The notes: generated by a model not told the origin, from the sequence alone. A stretch of 64,000 bases of DNA from Sulfurimonas sp. RIFOXYD12_FULL_33_39 (GCA_001829785.1 MICF01000003.1:172586-236585); one strand, 5' to 3'. Counted from the stretch's first letter, positions 42,868 through 53,345 are shown. Numbers and translations: made by a program.

Positions 42868-43320
42868 TTATAGTTTTTGAATGGTTCTTCTAAAGTAGCG
42901 TATAGGCTCTGAAGCAAGAGTCGTATCATTTACACTTATTGTTATATCCATCAAAACAGAACCGTTTTGTTCGGGAGTATTTATGTTAAAGTAGTTTGTG
43001 CATCCGCCTACTGCTCCCGTGTAGATATAGCGCATGGTTACATTAGCATCATAAATTCCGTCAAATGTAGTGTTGAAATTATCGCTACATCCGTTTTGTG
43101 CAATATCTAAAAGAGCCAATTCCGCTGCACTTTTTGAGTATAAGACGGCTTGTTCGTAAAGGTACAAGTCGGTAGTTCTTTTGCCTGTTTGTGTTGTAAG
43201 TGCCAGAGATAGAGCCATAATGGTAGAGATTACCAAAATTACGAGTATTGCCATTATCATAGCAAAACCGTCTCTTTTTTTAAGTGGATTTGTTTTCAAA
43301 ATATCGTCTTTTCTTTGCAT
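42868..43320 (-). CDS. PilX/GspK-like pseudopilin
   Basis: A 150-aa prepilin-like protein. The leader NPLKKRDG is cut before FAMIMAILVILVIS; the usual Glu at position 5 is replaced (FAMIM), as in tip-type PilX/GspK pilins that lack it. The hydrophobic helix runs to about residue 45 and the globular part has two cysteines (GCSDNF, GGCTNYF) likely forming a disulfide. It overlaps the upstream prepilin gene by 25 nt. Last gene of the four-gene operon. Confidence 0.72.
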   Translation of the reverse strand: MQRKDDILKTNPLKKRDGFAMIMAILVILVISTIMALSLALTTQTGKRTTDLYLYEQAVLYSKSAAELALLDIAQNGCSDNFNTTFDGIYDANVTMRYIYTGAVGGCTNYFNINTPEQNGSVLMDITISVNDTTLASEPIRYFRRTIQKL

Positions 43321-44153
43321 AATGAATAATCATTAACAAGAGCTGTTTTTGTGCATATTTGAATTTTAACTATTGAGCCTATACCTATAAATTGAAATGT
43401 ACTGACATCTTCCATAATTACTGTACTTTTTCCATTTGTGTAACTTTCGCCATTCCATGGCTGATAGTCATAATAGAGTATCAAATTGCCATTAGCGAGT
43501 TCAACGGCATAAGCACTCCATGCAAGTTGGTAATACTCATATATATCGACACCGCTAAAATCTACTCCTCCGATTCCTGATATAAATTCATCAACTGCAC
43601 CTGCATTTATAGGGTGCATTACGCTTGTGTTATGGTCTGCTAGTGCAACGCCGTTCCAGCCGTAGTTGTTTATGTCGCTGTCTGAACCTACAAAATAGAT
43701 AGCGGCATCACTTATGCTGCTTCCTCCGTCTGAAAGAGCATCTATTAAAGCATCTAGTGCTGTCGTATCTGTCCCAGGCGATTTTAGGGTAGCGGCACTT
43801 GATAAACCTAAATCAATAATTCCGCTCCATAACGGCATGGAGTCTCCGCGTAAGCCTTCGATATCGGTTCCTATCCACTCAAGTATAGTTGCAGTGCCTG
43901 CGGTATATCCTGAGAGCGCGCTAAAGGCGCCGCCGGTTTCTCTAGCTATTACCGAATCTTTAATTCTGTATTGAAGTCTTGATGCTATTGTCTCTACTGC
44001 TGCGGCACTTTGAGACTGAAGAGTGCTGTTTATATTTGAGAAGATAAAGCTGTTGTACGCTTGAGCCAAAAATTCGACGCCGAATTTAGCAAGAATACCC
44101 ATAATAACTATAACAAAGATAAGTTCTATAAGAGTAAAAGCGGCTCTTCGCAT
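43296..44153 (-). CDS. type IV prepilin-like protein (285 aa)
   Basis: The N-terminus MRRAA-FTLIELIFVIVIMGIL is a textbook class III signal with Glu5, cleaved after Ala rather than Gly. The first helix is followed by a globular domain of about 240 aa, large for a pilin, rich in Ser, Gly, Asp and Tyr. Two cysteines near the C-terminus (KIQICTKTALVNDYSLC) could form the terminal D-loop. Its start overlaps the stop of the preceding prepilin gene by one base. Likely a minor pilin. Confidence 0.78.
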   Translation of the reverse strand: MRRAAFTLIELIFVIVIMGILAKFGVEFLAQAYNSFIFSNINSTLQSQSAAAVETIASRLQYRIKDSVIARETGGAFSALSGYTAGTATILEWIGTDIEGLRGDSMPLWSGIIDLGLSSAATLKSPGTDTTALDALIDALSDGGSSISDAAIYFVGSDSDINNYGWNGVALADHNTSVMHPINAGAVDEFISGIGGVDFSGVDIYEYYQLAWSAYAVELANGNLILYYDYQPWNGESYTNGKSTVIMEDVSTFQFIGIGSIVKIQICTKTALVNDYSLCKEKTIF

Positions 44154-44776
44154 TAAAATCTCCGCTTATAGTAATCTACTTCGCCAACATTTGCGCTGTA
44201 TGTGCTTAGTACCGTTATAGGTGTTCCGTCATTTTTTGTTATGCTAACAGTTATTTTTTTGATATTATTGTCTGTTTCATTAGTAACGGTTACAGCGCTT
44301 TTGTAGTTATCTTTATAGCCGCTGCCGCTTCCTGTCGGATTTAAAAATATATCTGCAGCAGTATGAGCGGCATTATTTAGGTTTGGAAATAGTGATGAAT
44401 TTGTGCCAGCAGCTACTGTTGAATTGCTTTCTAAACATCTTCTGTGATACGGTTGGTCAATATGTCCCGTCCTTAGTCTATATCTTGGATTTGAACTATT
44501 ATTTTCACATGTAGCGCCTATATCTATTACTCTTGATAAGTGACTTACGTTACTGTCTTGCATAGAGTTTAAATCCCAGTAATAGGATGTTGCTCCCATA
44601 AGCTCTGCAGAAGCGGCAAAAATAGCCTCTTGCGCTAAGTTGCTATCAACTCCTTTTGATGTGATTTGAGTCATCATCGGCAGAGAGATAACGGCAATAG
44701 AAATAATAATGACGGCAAATATAAGCTCAATTAGAGTAAATGCGGATTTATAAAAAGAGCTTTTTGTGTTTACCAC
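44153..44776 (-). CDS. type IV prepilin-like protein (207 aa)
   Basis: A 207-aa pilin-like protein with leader MVNTKSSFYKSA, cut before FTLIELIFAVIIISIAVISL. The GTG start at 44776 lies inside the end of the large adhesin-like gene (7-nt overlap), so the genes are translationally coupled. The globular part has two cysteines (GATCENN, RRCLESN) and a segment typical of type II/IV minor pilins (PRYRLRTGHIDQPYHRRC). Probably a minor pilin that caps or initiates a filament. Confidence 0.78.
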   Translation of the reverse strand: MVNTKSSFYKSAFTLIELIFAVIIISIAVISLPMMTQITSKGVDSNLAQEAIFAASAELMGATSYYWDLNSMQDSNVSHLSRVIDIGATCENNSSNPRYRLRTGHIDQPYHRRCLESNSTVAAGTNSSLFPNLNNAAHTAADIFLNPTGSGSGYKDNYKSAVTVTNETDNNIKKITVSITKNDGTPITVLSTYSANVGEVDYYKRRF

Positions 44777-47700
44777 GTGCTTCTCCTGTTTGTTTTAACC
44801 GCGCCTACACTTTTTGTAGTCGTACTTGTTTCATGCTCTCCGCTCCAGTTTGATGAAGCATTTTCGAACTCTACGGAAAAACTGTTTCTTGTTGCGTTTA
44901 TATCTGTTTCGTTATAAATCAACCAGCTAGAGGCATTATTTTCCATAGTTGTTTTGTAAGGATAGCCTTTTGATTGATTATAAGTCATAAGCGTTGAGTT
45001 ATCCGGATGGTTTCCGCTTGTCACACCCGCAGTCGTAACTATAGATAGAGCATTTTTTTCGACAATTTTTCCTGCATCTCCAAAGTCTGACGTGTGGTTT
45101 TCATTTATAAACCATCTTAAATCATCTACTCTTTTTGAAGTAAGTCCGTTTGGAAGAAGAGTTTTATCACATGTATTGCCGCCGATGGTGTTAAAACAGA
45201 AAATTTCATAAAATATATTTGCCACTCCTGTGCTTCCCTGATATCTCTGTCTTGATGCATGGGTTCTGCCGTAGTAGTGTTTGATTTTCATTTTATTCGT
45301 AGTTATTACCGTTTGGTTTAAATCAAAAGAGCCTTCTGTTTTTTTTGTTCCTAAATCAACACTCATAGTGCAGTTCGCGGGAGTAGTGCAGTTAGCATCG
45401 TATGTGTCAAACGTAATCTCTTGCGGATTTAAAAAAGCCGTTGCATTTCTATCAAGATTTAAGTTTAGAGTCGTATTTAGCGCACCGCTGTTTGATTGGT
45501 TAAAATCGCTTGCAGTTAAAGTAATAGTTCCCGCGGTATTATTCATAGTTCCGTTTTGGTCATTCGCAGGTAAGTCGTTGTTATGATATCTGTATTTATA
45601 ATCTGTCGCGCTTGAGATAGCAGATTTGTTTACGGTTAGATTTATAGGCTGTGCATAACAGTTATTTACAAAGTTGCTAAGCGTAGAATTGTCTTCGCCT
45701 TGAGCGCTTACGGTACCGTTTAGATGCAATGACATTCTCTCATCTTGCGATATGTTTGACATGTAGATAGAACTGTTTTCGTCAAAAACTGTATTATTGG
45801 TCAGACCGTAAGACGGTGTTATACTGCTTAAGTCGAATTTATATGGATGGTAGGTAATATCTTGGTCTTTATATGTACGTCCGCCTCCGTCACTCCCGTG
45901 ATTTGTGCTGATAATACAACCGTATTTGCCGCTTATGGGAGTCGAGCTTGTAGAACCTGTTACACAGTCGTTACCTGATACAAATCCGCCGCTTGAAGTT
46001 GTGTCATGATGTGTCAAGTTTTGCCAGTCAACAGATGTCCACGAACTGTCTATAACTCTAAATCTGTACTCTCCGACTTCTGATTGGCTCCGTTCCTCAT
46101 TTTGCATCTTTCCGTTTGCTACGTAAAAGGTAAAATTTTTATTAGAGGTATCGTTACAGCCTGTTTTTACCGATTGCGGATCCCATAGCATTGTTGTATT
46201 GTAATCATCGAAACCGTTAAAGTAGCGTGTATAACCGGGAACTAAAGTTGTACCGTCATGTCCTGTCGCATTTATGTCGAAGCGGTATTTGTATCCTCCA
46301 GCCAAATTCATTCTGCCGCTTGGAGAAGTCGTCGGAGTATATCCGTACTGGGTAGAGAGGTCTATTTTTGTCGTGTTTTTCGTATTTGAGGGGGCGCTGT
46401 TGATATCATAAGCAGGCAGTGTTTTGTCTATATCGAAGATACGAACGTCGTATGATTCAGGACGGATAGAGAAGTTGTCTCTTGAACATAATGCTCTGGC
46501 ATACTTCTCTTTTATACATGTAAAGCAACTTGTCGAAGTAGAGTTTATACAGCTTGAAGCACACTGTGTATGTACACTGCTTTTATATAAACCGGAGACA
46601 CTGCCTAATGTCTTGTTGTAGTTTGTAGTATTTGCACTCCAGTTTTGAATCAAAGTTCCGTTTTCATCACTAAAGTACCAAACACGAAAAGAAGCATTTT
46701 TAACAGCAAAGTTGTAATAATCGGCACTTTGCGACGTTATGTTTGCTTGATAAGAGGAGGGTGTAAATGTAATCGGTACAAAAATAGGTTCCGATACCGA
46801 AGAATCCGGATTTACGCATGATGCATTAATATCTCCAAAAGAATCGATATTTATTATCTCTACTAAAACTGTTGTGTTTAAATCAGAAACAGGAGCTTCA
46901 TTATCTCCTGTTTCAGGAGTAGAGTCAAAAACAACTGTCGCATCAAATGGTTTACGAGAAATTTGAGTATATAGATTATTTTTTATGTTTCCGTTAGCTT
47001 GACCGCTTTGTACAACGTTAAACTGCCCCCATTCAGGCTGATATGAAGTCGTAGGAGGGCATAACGGAACGTTCTGGCTTCCTAGAACATAGTCGGGATA
47101 CTCTATTTTTGTTCCGCCTGCGGTAATATAATACTTAAGCGATAGACCAAGAGGTTCATCTATACTCTCTAAAGAGTTTGAGTTTTGCAGTTGAAGTTTG
47201 TACTTTGTATATACATAATCCCCCGCATCTAAAGAACCGTTCCCTTTTCTTATATCATGTCCATTGGTACAACCGCTGTTTGATACTGAATTGTCGCCAT
47301 ATTTATTATAATCGCAAAGCGGTGAAGAGAAGCTTGGAGTTCCTCTGTCTATAAGTGTAGAGCCGTTTGTATTTGAGGTGTAAATATTGCCTATCTGAAT
47401 AAATCGCGTGTCGTTAATGTCTGCTTTTATAGCTATTCCTTCAGCCGCAATGTCTGCTTCTATATTTTTTAAAAAAACTGTTATTTCAAGTTCTGAAGAT
47501 GATATCGTAGAGTTAAGCCGTGCTATCGGGTAGGCATCTCTATCTATATCCAAGTAGTTGCCGTCTTGTTTTATAGAGTAGTCATAACACATCTGCGGAA
47601 GATATAGCTGTGTTGAAAAAACTATAAGCGAAGGGAAGTATGTATCCTGATCTGAGGTAAATCTAAATTTTGCTCCGGTTTCGTCGGTGCTAATAATATT

Positions 47701-49599
47701 TCTAGCGCCGCTAGTCGTTCCGGTATCGTATTTGTGGATATCTATTCCGTTATTGTTTATAAGATTCGGGCTTCTAGTTCCTAACACATCGACACGAGAA
47801 TCAAAAGTGCCTAATGTTTGCAGAGACGTGTTATATGTAAGACCTGCCATTTTAATAACATCGCCGTTTTTTTCTAAATATTTGTCTCCTTCAGCCGTAA
47901 ACACGTAAGTTTTTGAATCAACTTCACCGCTTTTTGGAGTTAAAAAACCGCTAACCGAAACATCTATATCTCCGCTTGAACTAGTTACTTGTTTATAGCC
48001 GTCAAATATAGTTATATTTCTGGCTTTTGGTTCATTTGGGTCTTTATAAATTACCACTAAAACCCATGCGCCGTATGCTCCCAGACCATCATCTGGATTT
48101 TGATTGTCCATCTCTCCCGTTGCCGTATAAAAACTGTCCGTATCGATATAGTATGTTCCGCTGCTATCTACTATACTTGAAGCATCTGCACTTGCCGAAT
48201 AGACTCGGATATAATTTCTTGAATTTGTCGAGTCAAAATCTTTCATATCTGCGGTAAGTGAAGTAAATGCTCCACTACTTCCTTTTCTGATACCTATTGT
48301 TCCTGCTGCAGTTTTAGATGTGGAGTCCCATGAAACATTAGCGCTAGTTGCATATTTACGCCCTTGCCAATATATACGTGCATACTCTACGGTGGAATTT
48401 GCAGGAAGAGTCAGTGTAGAGTATGAGGACGGTGCTTTTTGTAAATTTGTATCGGTATTTGAGTTTGTGTTGGAAGGCTCTACGCATACCCCGTTACTCA
48501 GGATACAAAGTACCGTATTCCCGATAACTTTTACGTCTCCAAAAAGACTTGATTGTGTTCTTTGTGCAAAATCGCGTCCACCTGTAGTTTCAGTTAAAGG
48601 CGGAGCAACGGTTAATGTAAAACTGTCTGAGTTTGATGCGCCGTCATCATCGCTTGCGGTTACGCTAAACGTAATCGCAGATGCCGATGCCGTAGGTGTT
48701 CCAATTAATAAGCCCGTCGTAGTGTTAAATGTAAGCCAGCTAGGAAGAGTTCCTGTTAACGTATAGCCGTTATTTAAAATCGGGTCGCTATTTGTAAGCG
48801 TGACATAAGATGAGATATCAAGTGAAAAAACAACTCCCGCCGTTGCATTCTGATTTGGAATATCTCCCATTACCGGGGGTGTCTGCATTAATGAGACGAC
48901 TAATGTAAAAGAGTCGCTATTTGAACTGCCGTCTTTATCGGTTGCTATTACACTATAATTGTATGTTCCTGCTTGACTCGGTGTCCCGCTTAGAACACCG
49001 CTGGATGTATTAAAAGATAAGCCTGAAGGGATAGAGCCTGAAAGCGTATATGATATGATTGAATCACCGTCTGTAAGAGTAACATAATTTGAGATGTTTA
49101 GGTTGTATGATATAGTGGTTATAGCAGTCTGGTTAGGAATATCTCCCATAGTAGGCGGAGTTCCTAAAGAAGCACCGGTTACTACTATATTGTCAATATA
49201 AATATCTTCACTATTGCTGTCAGTATTTGGTTTTATCGTTATTGTCGTTTGGGCATTTGAGTTTAGCGTGGCGGTAAATGTTTTTGTCTCGGTTGCGTTA
49301 ATAGTGTCGTCAATAACTTTGTTTCCATCTACACTTATCTCTAAATCATCATCGTTTTCCCAATTGCTGATTTCTGTTGCTTCAAGTGTAAAGGTTACGC
49401 TTTGGTTTGCATATCCGGCAAAAGTGAAAGTTTTTGATGCCGTATCGTCTCTGTCAACTCGTAGTTTACCTGATTCTTGGGAGACATTATTTCCGCTCCA
49501 GCCGTCAGTATTGGAATTAAATGTGTCCGTGTCCAGTGTTACGGCAAGTAGGGCTGTTTGGAATATATAAAAAATTAGTACAAGGAGAAGAGATTTCAT
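44770..49599 (-). CDS. giant secreted Ig-repeat protein, possible pilus-associated adhesin
   Basis: A 1609-aa secreted protein. A signal peptide (1-19) is followed by a jelly-roll-like domain (about 20-145, ending IYIDNIVVTG). Two Ig-like putative-adhesin (He_PIG) repeats come next, at about 150-235 and 240-330 (IPSGLSFNTSSGVLSGTPSQAG and LPSWLTFNTTTGLLIGTP). A long Asn/Ser/Thr-rich body has a middle region resembling DUF3344-type domains (KARNITIFDGYKQV) and many cysteines in the second half (CASSCINSTSTSCFTC). The C-terminus VGAVKTNRRSTW has no sorting motif or barrel. It heads an operon with three prepilin-like genes, an arrangement like PilY1 or MSHA-type tip adhesins; a role in attachment is inferred. 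Confidence 0.75.
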   Translation of the reverse strand: MKSLLLVLIFYIFQTALLAVTLDTDTFNSNTDGWSGNNVSQESGKLRVDRDDTASKTFTFAGYANQSVTFTLEATEISNWENDDDLEISVDGNKVIDDTINATETKTFTATLNSNAQTTITIKPNTDSNSEDIYIDNIVVTGASLGTPPTMGDIPNQTAITTISYNLNISNYVTLTDGDSIISYTLSGSIPSGLSFNTSSGVLSGTPSQAGTYNYSVIATDKDGSSNSDSFTLVVSLMQTPPVMGDIPNQNATAGVVFSLDISSYVTLTNSDPILNNGYTLTGTLPSWLTFNTTTGLLIGTPTASASAITFSVTASDDDGASNSDSFTLTVAPPLTETTGGRDFAQRTQSSLFGDVKVIGNTVLCILSNGVCVEPSNTNSNTDTNLQKAPSSYSTLTLPANSTVEYARIYWQGRKYATSANVSWDSTSKTAAGTIGIRKGSSGAFTSLTADMKDFDSTNSRNYIRVYSASADASSIVDSSGTYYIDTDSFYTATGEMDNQNPDDGLGAYGAWVLVVIYKDPNEPKARNITIFDGYKQVTSSSGDIDVSVSGFLTPKSGEVDSKTYVFTAEGDKYLEKNGDVIKMAGLTYNTSLQTLGTFDSRVDVLGTRSPNLINNNGIDIHKYDTGTTSGARNIISTDETGAKFRFTSDQDTYFPSLIVFSTQLYLPQMCYDYSIKQDGNYLDIDRDAYPIARLNSTISSSELEITVFLKNIEADIAAEGIAIKADINDTRFIQIGNIYTSNTNGSTLIDRGTPSFSSPLCDYNKYGDNSVSNSGCTNGHDIRKGNGSLDAGDYVYTKYKLQLQNSNSLESIDEPLGLSLKYYITAGGTKIEYPDYVLGSQNVPLCPPTTSYQPEWGQFNVVQSGQANGNIKNNLYTQISRKPFDATVVFDSTPETGDNEAPVSDLNTTVLVEIINIDSFGDINASCVNPDSSVSEPIFVPITFTPSSYQANITSQSADYYNFAVKNASFRVWYFSDENGTLIQNWSANTTNYNKTLGSVSGLYKSSVHTQCASSCINSTSTSCFTCIKEKYARALCSRDNFSIRPESYDVRIFDIDKTLPAYDINSAPSNTKNTTKIDLSTQYGYTPTTSPSGRMNLAGGYKYRFDINATGHDGTTLVPGYTRYFNGFDDYNTTMLWDPQSVKTGCNDTSNKNFTFYVANGKMQNEERSQSEVGEYRFRVIDSSWTSVDWQNLTHHDTTSSGGFVSGNDCVTGSTSSTPISGKYGCIISTNHGSDGGGRTYKDQDITYHPYKFDLSSITPSYGLTNNTVFDENSSIYMSNISQDERMSLHLNGTVSAQGEDNSTLSNFVNNCYAQPINLTVNKSAISSATDYKYRYHNNDLPANDQNGTMNNTAGTITLTASDFNQSNSGALNTTLNLNLDRNATAFLNPQEITFDTYDANCTTPANCTMSVDLGTKKTEGSFDLNQTVITTNKMKIKHYYGRTHASRQRYQGSTGVANIFYEIFCFNTIGGNTCDKTLLPNGLTSKRVDDLRWFINENHTSDFGDAGKIVEKNALSIVTTAGVTSGNHPDNSTLMTYNQSKGYPYKTTMENNASSWLIYNETDINATRNSFSVEFENASSNWSGEHETSTTTKSVGAVKTNRRSTW

Positions 49600-49680
49600 A
49601 AAAAATTCCTTGATATACTATAAAACTTATTTAAAAAACTACTGTTTTAAATATTTTGCTTTATTTTTTTATTATAATTT

Positions 49681-50061
49681 CTACTTTTTTAAAAAAGTAG
49701 AAATTTGTTCAGCAACACCGTAGTTCGCAGATTCAGTAAGAATTATTTGAGCGGCTTTGTTATTGTTGGTATTAAAAACTAAAGGTCCTATAAAATTTAC
49801 TACCGAGTTTTCAATGGGTGTTTGAATCAGAACGATATTTAAGACAATAATATTTGATTTTTCATCAATTTCAAGCAGTTCCTGAGTTTTACTAGGAATC
49901 TCGAAATCATACTCTCTTAAAATAAAAGGGTCAATTAAAGTAAAAGAGATATGTTTATCGCTTAGAGATTGCATTTTCATAAAAATATCATCTATCTTCT
50001 CTAAAGTAACTTCTTTAACATCTTCAAAGCCTAAAATAGGCAGACAAATATCAAATTTCAT
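49681..50061 (-). CDS. fliW: flagellar assembly factor FliW
   Basis: A 126-aa FliW from the ATG at 50061 (MKFDICLPILGFEDV); an upstream ATG at 50106 adds 15 non-conserved residues. The pattern LPILGFEDVKEVTLEKID and SFTLIDPFILREYDFEIP matches the family, as does NFIGPLVFNTNNNKAAQIIL. FliW binds flagellin and the translational regulator CsrA, so free flagellin level controls flagellin synthesis; in Campylobacter this partner switch is well studied. It is divergent from bamD. Confidence 0.88.
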   Translation of the reverse strand: MKFDICLPILGFEDVKEVTLEKIDDIFMKMQSLSDKHISFTLIDPFILREYDFEIPSKTQELLEIDEKSNIIVLNIVLIQTPIENSVVNFIGPLVFNTNNNKAAQIILTESANYGVAEQISTFLKK

Positions 50062-50182
50062 AAAAATCCTTATCGTGCATTTTAGTAATTGTAGCACTAT
50101 AATCATAAAATATACCTAGTTTAATGAGTGTTATATATCTTTTAGATAAAATATCAACCTATTTATTATTAGGAATATATCA

Positions 50183-50941
50183 ATGAAATTAAAAATTTAT
50201 ACGCTATCTGGCTTGTTGTTACTTTTAATGCTTTTTACGGGTTGTTCAAAAGATGTCGATGAGTATAACAAACCGGCTCTTTATTGGTACTCTAAGATAG
50301 TGGAGAATGTCTCTAACGGAGATTTGGAAAAAGCAGACAACTACTATAGTTCTTTGCAAGGCGAACATATAGGTTCTCCGCTTCTTCCTGAAGCTACTAT
50401 GATACTTGCTATTGCTCACATGTACCACGAAGAGTATCTTTTAAGTGAACATTTTTTGGATGAATATACAAAGAGGTATGCAACTCCAAACGAGAAAGAG
50501 GACGCTGAATTTTTAAAAATAAAAGCAAAGTATATGGCTCTGCCAAATCCAAGACGCGATCAGGCTTTGATAGGCGAAGCGATAAAAGAGGGAGAGGCGT
50601 TTAAACTAAACTATACAAATTCCGTATATTTGGAAATAGTAAATACTATGCTTACTCGTTTATATCTTGCAGAATATGCACTTAACGAGAGTATAGCGGA
50701 TTTGTATGATAGACTTGATAAGCCAAAAAGTGCTAAATATTATAGATTGGTTAACCCTCAGCCTTGGATTAAATCAGAAGAGGTTGAACGGGCAACTGCT
50801 CCTTGGTACCGTGCATGGTTTGAAGGAGACGGAACATCGAGCTGGTATGATTTTATGATACCTGATACAAAAAGCGTTGTTTCAAGAAATTCCATTTCAG
50901 ATGATGAAGAAATTTTAGGAGATAAAAATGAAACTAAGTGA
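50183..50941 (+). CDS. bamD: outer-membrane assembly lipoprotein BamD
   Basis: Lipoprotein of 252 aa with lipobox FTGC and TPR-like helices, a part of the BAM complex that inserts outer-membrane proteins. ALYWYSKIVENVSNGDLEKADNYYSSLQGEHIGSPLLPEATMILAIAHMYHEEY is the classical BamD opening. The C-terminal part (WIKSEEVERATAPWYRAWFEGDG) is typical of the Campylobacterota variant. It overlaps lon by 14 nt, so both are made from one transcript. Confidence 0.85.
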   Translation: MKLKIYTLSGLLLLLMLFTGCSKDVDEYNKPALYWYSKIVENVSNGDLEKADNYYSSLQGEHIGSPLLPEATMILAIAHMYHEEYLLSEHFLDEYTKRYATPNEKEDAEFLKIKAKYMALPNPRRDQALIGEAIKEGEAFKLNYTNSVYLEIVNTMLTRLYLAEYALNESIADLYDRLDKPKSAKYYRLVNPQPWIKSEEVERATAPWYRAWFEGDGTSSWYDFMIPDTKSVVSRNSISDDEEILGDKNETK

Positions 50942-53339
50942 TTATAGTGAATTTCCTGCCGATATACCGATAATAGCCGAAGATGAACTATTTTTATACC
51001 CTTTTATGATAGCACCGCTTTTTTTAAGCGACGAGAGCAATATAAGAGCTGCTACAAAAGCCATAGAAGAGAGCTCTTTGGTGTTAGTATGCCCGACAAA
51101 ACCATCTCATGAGGGAGAGAGAAAGTTTGAATCGCTATATGATGCAGGCGTAGTCGGTTCTATTATGAGAAAGGTTGCACTGCCGGATGGAAGAGTAAAA
51201 GTACTCTTTCAAGGATTGGCTCGTGCAAAAGTTTTAAACAGAGTTTCAGATAATCCTCTTATTGTACATGTAGATGTTATAAAAGCTACAAGCGTAAACT
51301 CACTCAAGATAGATGCCATACTTGAAATAGTTCGTGAAAAAGTGAGAACTCTTGCTAGTGTAAGCAACTATTTTCCTCCTGATTTGCTTAGAACAATTGA
51401 AGAAAATCATGACTACAACCGTATAATTGATTTGATTTGTTCTACCGTTAAATTGAAAAAAGAGCAGGCATATCATCTTTTTGTAGAAGCTGATACGGAA
51501 AAAAGATTTTTAGATTTAATAGAGTATCTAATAGATGAGATAGAAGCAAATAAGCTTCAAAAAGAGATTCGCTCAAAAGTTCACACTCATATTGAAAAAG
51601 TAAATAAAGAGTATTTTTTAAAAGAGCAGTTAAAGCAGATTCAAAAAGAGCTAGGAAGCGATACCTCAAGAGATGAAGAGCTAGAAGAGTACCGTAAAAA
51701 GCTTGAAGCGAAAAAAAGTAAGATGAGTGCTGAAGCATATAAAGAGATTCACAAGCAGATAGAGAGATTTTCTCGTATGCATCCTGATTCTTCCGATGCT
51801 TCAATGACACAGACATACCTTGACTGGGCTTTAGAGATTCCTTACGGTGATGAGAGCAAAAAAGAGCTCAAAATCAGCGAAGTAGAAAACCAGTTAAACA
51901 AAGACCACTTCTCGCTAGAAAAACCAAAAGAGAGAATAGTCGAGTTTTTTGCCGTTAAAGAGTTAATGGAATTACGTGGGGTAAAAGGCAATACAGGTGC
52001 AATAATCTGTTTTTCTGGACCTCCGGGTGTAGGTAAAACGTCACTTGCAAATTCTATTGCAGAGGCACTAAAACGTCCACTTATTAGAATAGCATTAGGC
52101 GGACTTGAAGACGTAAACGAGCTTCGCGGTCATAGAAGAACTTATGTCGGCGCAATGCCCGGACGAATAGTTCAAGGCATAATCGATGCTAAAAAGATGA
52201 ATCCGGTAGTAGTTTTAGATGAGATTGACAAAGTTGCAAAAACAGGAAGAGGCGATCCTACTTCTGCACTTTTAGAGATACTAGACCCTGAACAAAATAA
52301 GGAGTTTAGAGACTATTATCTGAATTTTAATATCGATTTGTCTAAAGTTATCTTTATTGCAACTGCAAATGATGTAGGAAATATTCCTGCACCGCTTCGT
52401 GATAGAATGGAGTTTATTACTATCAGTTCATATACACCGCAGGAAAAATATGAGATAGCCTCACGTTATCTTCTTCCTCAAGAACTTAAAAAACACGGAC
52501 TTAAAAAATCTGAAGTAACTATTTCAAAACAGGCGATGAAAGAGTTAATTCATAGCTATACGCGTGAAGCAGGTGTTAGAAATCTTCGCCGTCGTCTTGC
52601 AAATATGGCAAGAAAAGTTGCAAGAGAAATTTTAGAACATCCTGACGTGAATAAAGTTTCTCTTAGTCTGAAAAATCTAAAAAACTATTTCGACAAAACG
52701 GTATTTGAAATAGAAAAAACTACAAAAGTTCCGGTTGTAGGTGTTGTTAACGGTCTTGCATGGACGGCAGTCGGCGGAGACGTTTTAAAAATAGAGAGTA
52801 TTCGCATCAAGGGCAAAGGTTCTATGCAGCTAACGGGTAGTCTAGGCGAGGTAATGAAGGAGTCTGCCGTAATTGCCTACAGCGTAGTAAAAACTCTTAT
52901 CGATACTAAAAAATTAAAGATTGATGCCGCTAACATTCCTCTCTCGCCAAAAGAGAGAGAAGAAAAGACGGTTATCGATTCTAGCGAAGTTTATAAACGT
53001 TACGATTTGCATATACATGTACCTGATGGTGCAACCCCAAAAGATGGACCGAGTGCAGGTATAGCTATGGTTAGTGTTATAGCTTCTATTCTTAGCTCAA
53101 GAAAAATACGCTCCGAAATCGCAATGACGGGAGAGGTTTCTCTTAGCGGAGAAGTACTTCCAATAGGCGGACTTAGAGAAAAACTAATTGCGGCACATAA
53201 AGCTGATATGAGTAAAGTACTTATTCCTTTAAAAAATTATGATAGAGATTTGGAAGATATCCCAACAGAGGTTAGGGACTCATTGGAGATAATAGCAGTT
53301 AGCAGAATTGAAGAGGTATTAAATATAATTTTGGTTTAA
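50928..53339 (+). CDS. lon: ATP-dependent protease Lon
   Basis: Cytoplasmic AAA+ protease of 803 aa. An N-terminal substrate domain (1-200; PIIAEDELFLYPFMIAPLF) and a coiled coil (about 210-290) precede the AAA module with Walker A GPPGVGKTS near 365, Walker B VVVLDEIDK and sensor residues. The protease domain has the catalytic Ser near residue 709 in DGPSAGIAM and a Lys about 43 residues on in REKLIAAHKAD. All key residues are intact. Confidence 0.95.
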   Translation: MKLSDYSEFPADIPIIAEDELFLYPFMIAPLFLSDESNIRAATKAIEESSLVLVCPTKPSHEGERKFESLYDAGVVGSIMRKVALPDGRVKVLFQGLARAKVLNRVSDNPLIVHVDVIKATSVNSLKIDAILEIVREKVRTLASVSNYFPPDLLRTIEENHDYNRIIDLICSTVKLKKEQAYHLFVEADTEKRFLDLIEYLIDEIEANKLQKEIRSKVHTHIEKVNKEYFLKEQLKQIQKELGSDTSRDEELEEYRKKLEAKKSKMSAEAYKEIHKQIERFSRMHPDSSDASMTQTYLDWALEIPYGDESKKELKISEVENQLNKDHFSLEKPKERIVEFFAVKELMELRGVKGNTGAIICFSGPPGVGKTSLANSIAEALKRPLIRIALGGLEDVNELRGHRRTYVGAMPGRIVQGIIDAKKMNPVVVLDEIDKVAKTGRGDPTSALLEILDPEQNKEFRDYYLNFNIDLSKVIFIATANDVGNIPAPLRDRMEFITISSYTPQEKYEIASRYLLPQELKKHGLKKSEVTISKQAMKELIHSYTREAGVRNLRRRLANMARKVAREILEHPDVNKVSLSLKNLKNYFDKTVFEIEKTTKVPVVGVVNGLAWTAVGGDVLKIESIRIKGKGSMQLTGSLGEVMKESAVIAYSVVKTLIDTKKLKIDAANIPLSPKEREEKTVIDSSEVYKRYDLHIHVPDGATPKDGPSAGIAMVSVIASILSSRKIRSEIAMTGEVSLSGEVLPIGGLREKLIAAHKADMSKVLIPLKNYDRDLEDIPTEVRDSLEIIAVSRIEEVLNIILV

Positions 53340-53345
53340 TACCTG

